A stretch of DNA of 64,000 nucleotides. It comes from Paenibacillus andongensis (lineage in GTDB: Bacteria > Bacillota > Bacilli > Paenibacillales > NBRC-103111). Position 1 is the first letter of the stretch. Every line of letters starts with the position of its first letter. Where the stretch lies: NCBI RefSeq assembly GCF_025369935.1, contig NZ_CP104467.1:5711001-5775000 (forward strand), in the 5' to 3' direction. The notes beneath the pieces were generated by a model, which worked only from the letters and a program-made list of their open reading frames with translations, was not told where the DNA came from and ran no database searches. This document shows positions 61,272 through 64,000 of this stretch, in pieces. Position numbers and translations under genes: made by a program.

Positions 61272-62129
61272 TTATTTCCCCCCGGAAAGTCTTTTTTGTA
61301 AAATTCGGCTAGGTATACTGACAAGTAGGTTAAAGATGAGTACGACGATCAGAAGCAGCGCGGCGCTTCCTTTAGCAATTTCCTTTGCATCTGGAACTAA
61401 CGCTTCAGCGCCAACATACCAGAGATGAACGGATAGCGTCTCCCCCATCTTCAGTGGATTGAAATCCGGGAAGAAGCGAGAAACCGATAAGCCGGCCGTG
61501 TAAATGAGAATGGCAGATTCGCCTAACGCGCGTCCTGCAATCAACGTAATCCCAGTAATTAAGCTTGGCAGCGACGCAGGGATGAGTACTTTGCGAATAG
61601 CCTGCCATCTGGTGGAACCAAGAGCAAGGCTTGCCTCCCAATAAGATTCAGGAACCGTACGGATTGCCACCTCTGTGACCCTTACCATAACAGGTAAATT
61701 AAGCAGGGCAACCGTCGCGGCCCCACCAATAATGGAGAACTTCAGACCTAGCAAATTGGCAAATAATAAGAAACCGAACAATCCAAATACGATAGAAGGA
61801 ACAGAAGCCAGAGCTTCAACCGAGATACGAACGAGATCAGTGAACCAATTTTTTTGTGCGTATATCGCCAAATATATCCCCGAGAATAAACCGATTGGAA
61901 TGGATATCACCAAGGATAGAATTAGGACATAGAAAGAGTTGAACAATTGCGGTCCTACACCGCCGCCGGCTTTGATCTCTTCCGACTTCCCGAAGATGAA
62001 ATTCCAAGATAAATGTGGAAGTCCATCACCTAATATACGGAATAGAAACCAAGCCAAAATCAATATAATAACAATGCCCGATGCCCAAAAATACACCGTG
62101 GCCAAACGATCAGTCGTTTTGCTTTTCAT
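61272..62129 (-). CDS. pstA: Phosphate ABC transporter permease PstA
   Basis: 285 aa, six transmembrane helices, with the loop W-E-A-S-L-A-L-G-S-T-R-W-Q-A-I and G-R-A-L-G-E-S-A. Begins inside the end of pstC (ATGA overlap) and ends 3 bases before pstB, so the genes are translationally coupled. Confidence 0.96.
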   Translation of the reverse strand: MKSKTTDRLATVYFWASGIVIILILAWFLFRILGDGLPHLSWNFIFGKSEEIKAGGGVGPQLFNSFYVLILSLVISIPIGLFSGIYLAIYAQKNWFTDLVRISVEALASVPSIVFGLFGFLLFANLLGLKFSIIGGAATVALLNLPVMVRVTEVAIRTVPESYWEASLALGSTRWQAIRKVLIPASLPSLITGITLIAGRALGESAILIYTAGLSVSRFFPDFNPLKMGETLSVHLWYVGAEALVPDAKEIAKGSAALLLIVVLIFNLLVSIPSRILQKRLSGGK

Positions 62130-63061
62130 TTCAGTTCACTCCTTTTGGCTACGATACGGATAATAAGAATTAAGGACAAGGAGATCACGAGTAAAAGTAG
62201 CGCCATCAAATAGAGCGCATTATTCCAAGTGCTTCCGTAATTCGTATTCCCCATATCCTTCACAATCGCGGTCGTTAAAACCGTGGTTGAGTCAAGGAGT
62301 GATTTCGGCATTTGCGGAGAATTACCAATAACCATGAATACAGCCATGGTTTCACCGATTGCACGTCCCATGCCAAGGATGATTGCGGTCAGGATACCGG
62401 GTCTAGCAGCAGGCAAAAGCACACGCCACATCGTTTGCCAACGTGTTGCACCTAATGCGAGTGATGCTTCTTCCAGACGACTAGGCAATGCGCGGATAGC
62501 ATCTTCTGATATGGAAAGAATGGTTGGTAAGATCATGATGGCTAGAATGATGGAAGCTGGTAAAATACCGTATCCAACCCCGCCTGTGATTTTACCAAGC
62601 GCAGGGACGATAACTGTCATACCGATTAGACCATAAACTACCGAAGGTATACCTACGAACAGATCTGTTGCAGGCCGCATGATTTCACGCATCCATTTCG
62701 GTGCAATTTTAGCCATGAATAATGCCCCTGACAAAGCAAGCGGCACTGAAAACACAACCGAAACCAATGTCATGAGCAGCGTGCTGTATAAAAAAGGAAA
62801 AGCTCCGAATTTATTTTGACCTGGCGTCCAATCTGTAGAGAAGAAAAATTCAAAAGGATTGACTCCTTGAAACGTCTTAATCCCTTGCATTCCCACGAAA
62901 ACAATGATAGAAAAAATGATGGCAGACACTAGGGCGGCACTTCCAACAAACACCCACCTCATGATGTTATCTTGTCTATGTTGTCCTTGGGTCCATTTCG
63001 TGACGAGTGGACGACTTTCGTCTGATTTCGCGTTCGTAAGTTTGTCTGCTACGGAATTCAA
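62126..63061 (-). CDS. pstC: Phosphate ABC transporter permease PstC
   Basis: 311 aa. A cytosolic N-terminus of about 30 residues, then six helices; the EAA loop E-E-A-S-L-A-L-G-A-T-R-W-Q-T-M and G-R-A-I-G-E-T-M-A-V are as in PstC. Second gene of the operon, after pstS and an intervening hairpin. Confidence 0.96.
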   Translation of the reverse strand: MNSVADKLTNAKSDESRPLVTKWTQGQHRQDNIMRWVFVGSAALVSAIIFSIIVFVGMQGIKTFQGVNPFEFFFSTDWTPGQNKFGAFPFLYSTLLMTLVSVVFSVPLALSGALFMAKIAPKWMREIMRPATDLFVGIPSVVYGLIGMTVIVPALGKITGGVGYGILPASIILAIMILPTILSISEDAIRALPSRLEEASLALGATRWQTMWRVLLPAARPGILTAIILGMGRAIGETMAVFMVIGNSPQMPKSLLDSTTVLTTAIVKDMGNTNYGSTWNNALYLMALLLLVISLSLILIIRIVAKRSELK

Positions 63062-63170
63062 TGGGTAATTCCCCTTTCTCTTAAATACACATTACTCTTA
63101 TGATAGAGCATGATTGTAATTGGATCGTCAATGAATTGTTAAGGGAATGTAAAAGTTTCGTTTATGTAAC

Positions 63171-63209
63171 TAAAAAAAGAGCGCGGCATAGGATGCTCGC
63201 GCTCTTAGT
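63171..63209 (-). terminator. Attenuating terminator between pstS and pstC
   Basis: AAGAGCGCG and CGCGCTCTT arms followed on the minus strand by seven T, inside the operon. Partial read-through would give more binding protein than membrane complex. Confidence 0.8.
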
Positions 63210-63221
63210 TTGTTCTATTTC

Positions 63222-64000
63222 TTACTTTTTAAGCAAATCAGCGGGTAAGAATTTCAAGTCACGAACTTGTTTACCTTGGAATTCTTTGCTTGAGATGTAA
63301 GCGATGAATGCTTTAGCAGGATCTTTCGCTTCACCTTTTGTGTACATATGCTCAACACCAAACAATTTGTAAGTTCCGTTTTTGATGTTATCTTCGGAGA
63401 ACGCTACACCATCAATTTTCAACGCTTTAACAGTGTCATCAATGTAAGGTGTATCTACATAACCAATGGAGCTGGACTGACCAGCAACAGCTGTTTTCAT
63501 TGCACCGCTGTTTTCTTGTGTAATACCGTCTTTTGTGAATTCTTTGTTATCAAGAATGATTTGTTGAACAAGTTTCCGGGAACCTGAGCTATCTGGACGG
63601 TGGACAAGAACTATTTTCGCGTCATTGCCGCCAACTTCTTTCCAGTTCGTTACTTTACCCATGTAAATGTCAGCAGCTTGTGCTTTTGTAAGGTTATCTA
63701 CTTTTACATCTTTGTTTACGATCAATGCGAATGGAGCAATCGCTACTTGATGGTCAACAAGACCTTTATCTTTATATTCAGCAGCTGGCTCAACGTCGGA
63801 GTTACCGATGTCTGAAGTACCGTCTGCTACGTTTTTAATTCCTGTGCCTGATCCGCCTGCAGTAACGTTGATCGTTACTTTTGGATTTTTCTCCATAAAC
63901 TCAGTAGCTGCTTGTTTAACTAATGGAAGAAGCGCACTTGAGCCGGAAGCTGTAATCGTACCGCTTAATTCTGTTTTTGGAGCATCGCTTGGCTTAACTG
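63222..64000 (-). CDS. pstS: Phosphate-binding protein PstS (partial, N-terminus outside window)
   Basis: 259 codons present, ending at TAA 63222. Phosphate-binding loops seen: G-T-I-T-A-S-G-S-S-A-L, G-G-S-G-T-G, S-D-I-G-N-S-D-V-E-P-A, and H-R-P-D-S-S-G-S-R. Lipid-anchored outside the cell in Gram-positives. Start, signal peptide and PhoP boxes lie beyond 64000. Confidence 0.96.
   Translation of the reverse strand, partial: VKPSDAPKTELSGTITASGSSALLPLVKQAATEFMEKNPKVTINVTAGGSGTGIKNVADGTSDIGNSDVEPAAEYKDKGLVDHQVAIAPFALIVNKDVKVDNLTKAQAADIYMGKVTNWKEVGGNDAKIVLVHRPDSSGSRKLVQQIILDNKEFTKDGITQENSGAMKTAVAGQSSSIGYVDTPYIDDTVKALKIDGVAFSEDNIKNGTYKLFGVEHMYTKGEAKDPAKAFIAYISSKEFQGKQVRDLKFLPADLLKK

Overview
The window looks like chromosomal DNA of an endospore-forming member of the Paenibacillaceae, most likely Paenibacillus. 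Evidence is an alpha/beta-type spore protein gene, ytaF, Gram-positive style Shine-Dalgarno sites (AAGGAGG types) with many TTG/GTG starts, two LplABC/YesMN-type sugar uptake modules, and a Bacillales-like nrdR, coaE, mutM, polA set. I see no insertion sequence, prophage or CRISPR array.

Layout. 1-9.4 kb: partial bdbC; a glucose dehydrogenase plus GH15 glycosidase operon facing an XRE regulator; a secreted-type phosphodiester glycosidase; the ytxG/ytxH pair; eda; a 0.6 kb repeat-rich gap; a SufR-like regulator; a DUF86 gene coupled to a 37-aa membrane peptide. 9.5-17.2 kb: acyltransferase, TPR protein, an SgrR-type regulator facing a 49-aa ORF, VanZ, tRNA-Ala(GGC) followed by duplicated DNA with a tRNA 3' remnant, a His-Pro repeat protein and small membrane proteins. 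17.3-22 kb: an EamA gene fused by deletion to the tail of an MFS gene, a LysR regulator, a YhgE/Pip protein and a VOC protein.

22-36.4 kb: two complete carbohydrate import systems. System A has two permeases on the minus strand facing a sensor kinase, an AraC-type response regulator and a lipoprotein. System B has all five genes in one minus-strand operon. Neither carries its own ATPase, so a shared MsmX-type ATPase elsewhere is expected. 37-45.8 kb: a chemoreceptor and several small transporter/regulator pairs (MFS/HxlR, hydrolase/TetR, YhgE/PadR), some with clear operator dyads.

45.9-64 kb: htpG with a CIRCE element; a c-di-GMP-I riboswitch in front of an unrecognised 63-aa gene; nrdR; a spore protein gene; lytic transglycosylase-coaE; ytaF; mutM; polA; a HAD protein; an EAL-CBS-GGDEF enzyme; a REC-PAS histidine kinase; and the pstSCAB-phoU phosphate operon, cut by the window end inside pstS.

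Most unusual items: the riboswitch-controlled orphan protein with an apparent SD-sequestering stem, the repeat element that carries the SD of unrelated genes, the duplicated DNA downstream of the tRNA, and the EamA/MFS deletion scar. Functional assignments rest on reading the proteins by eye; no database search was run.
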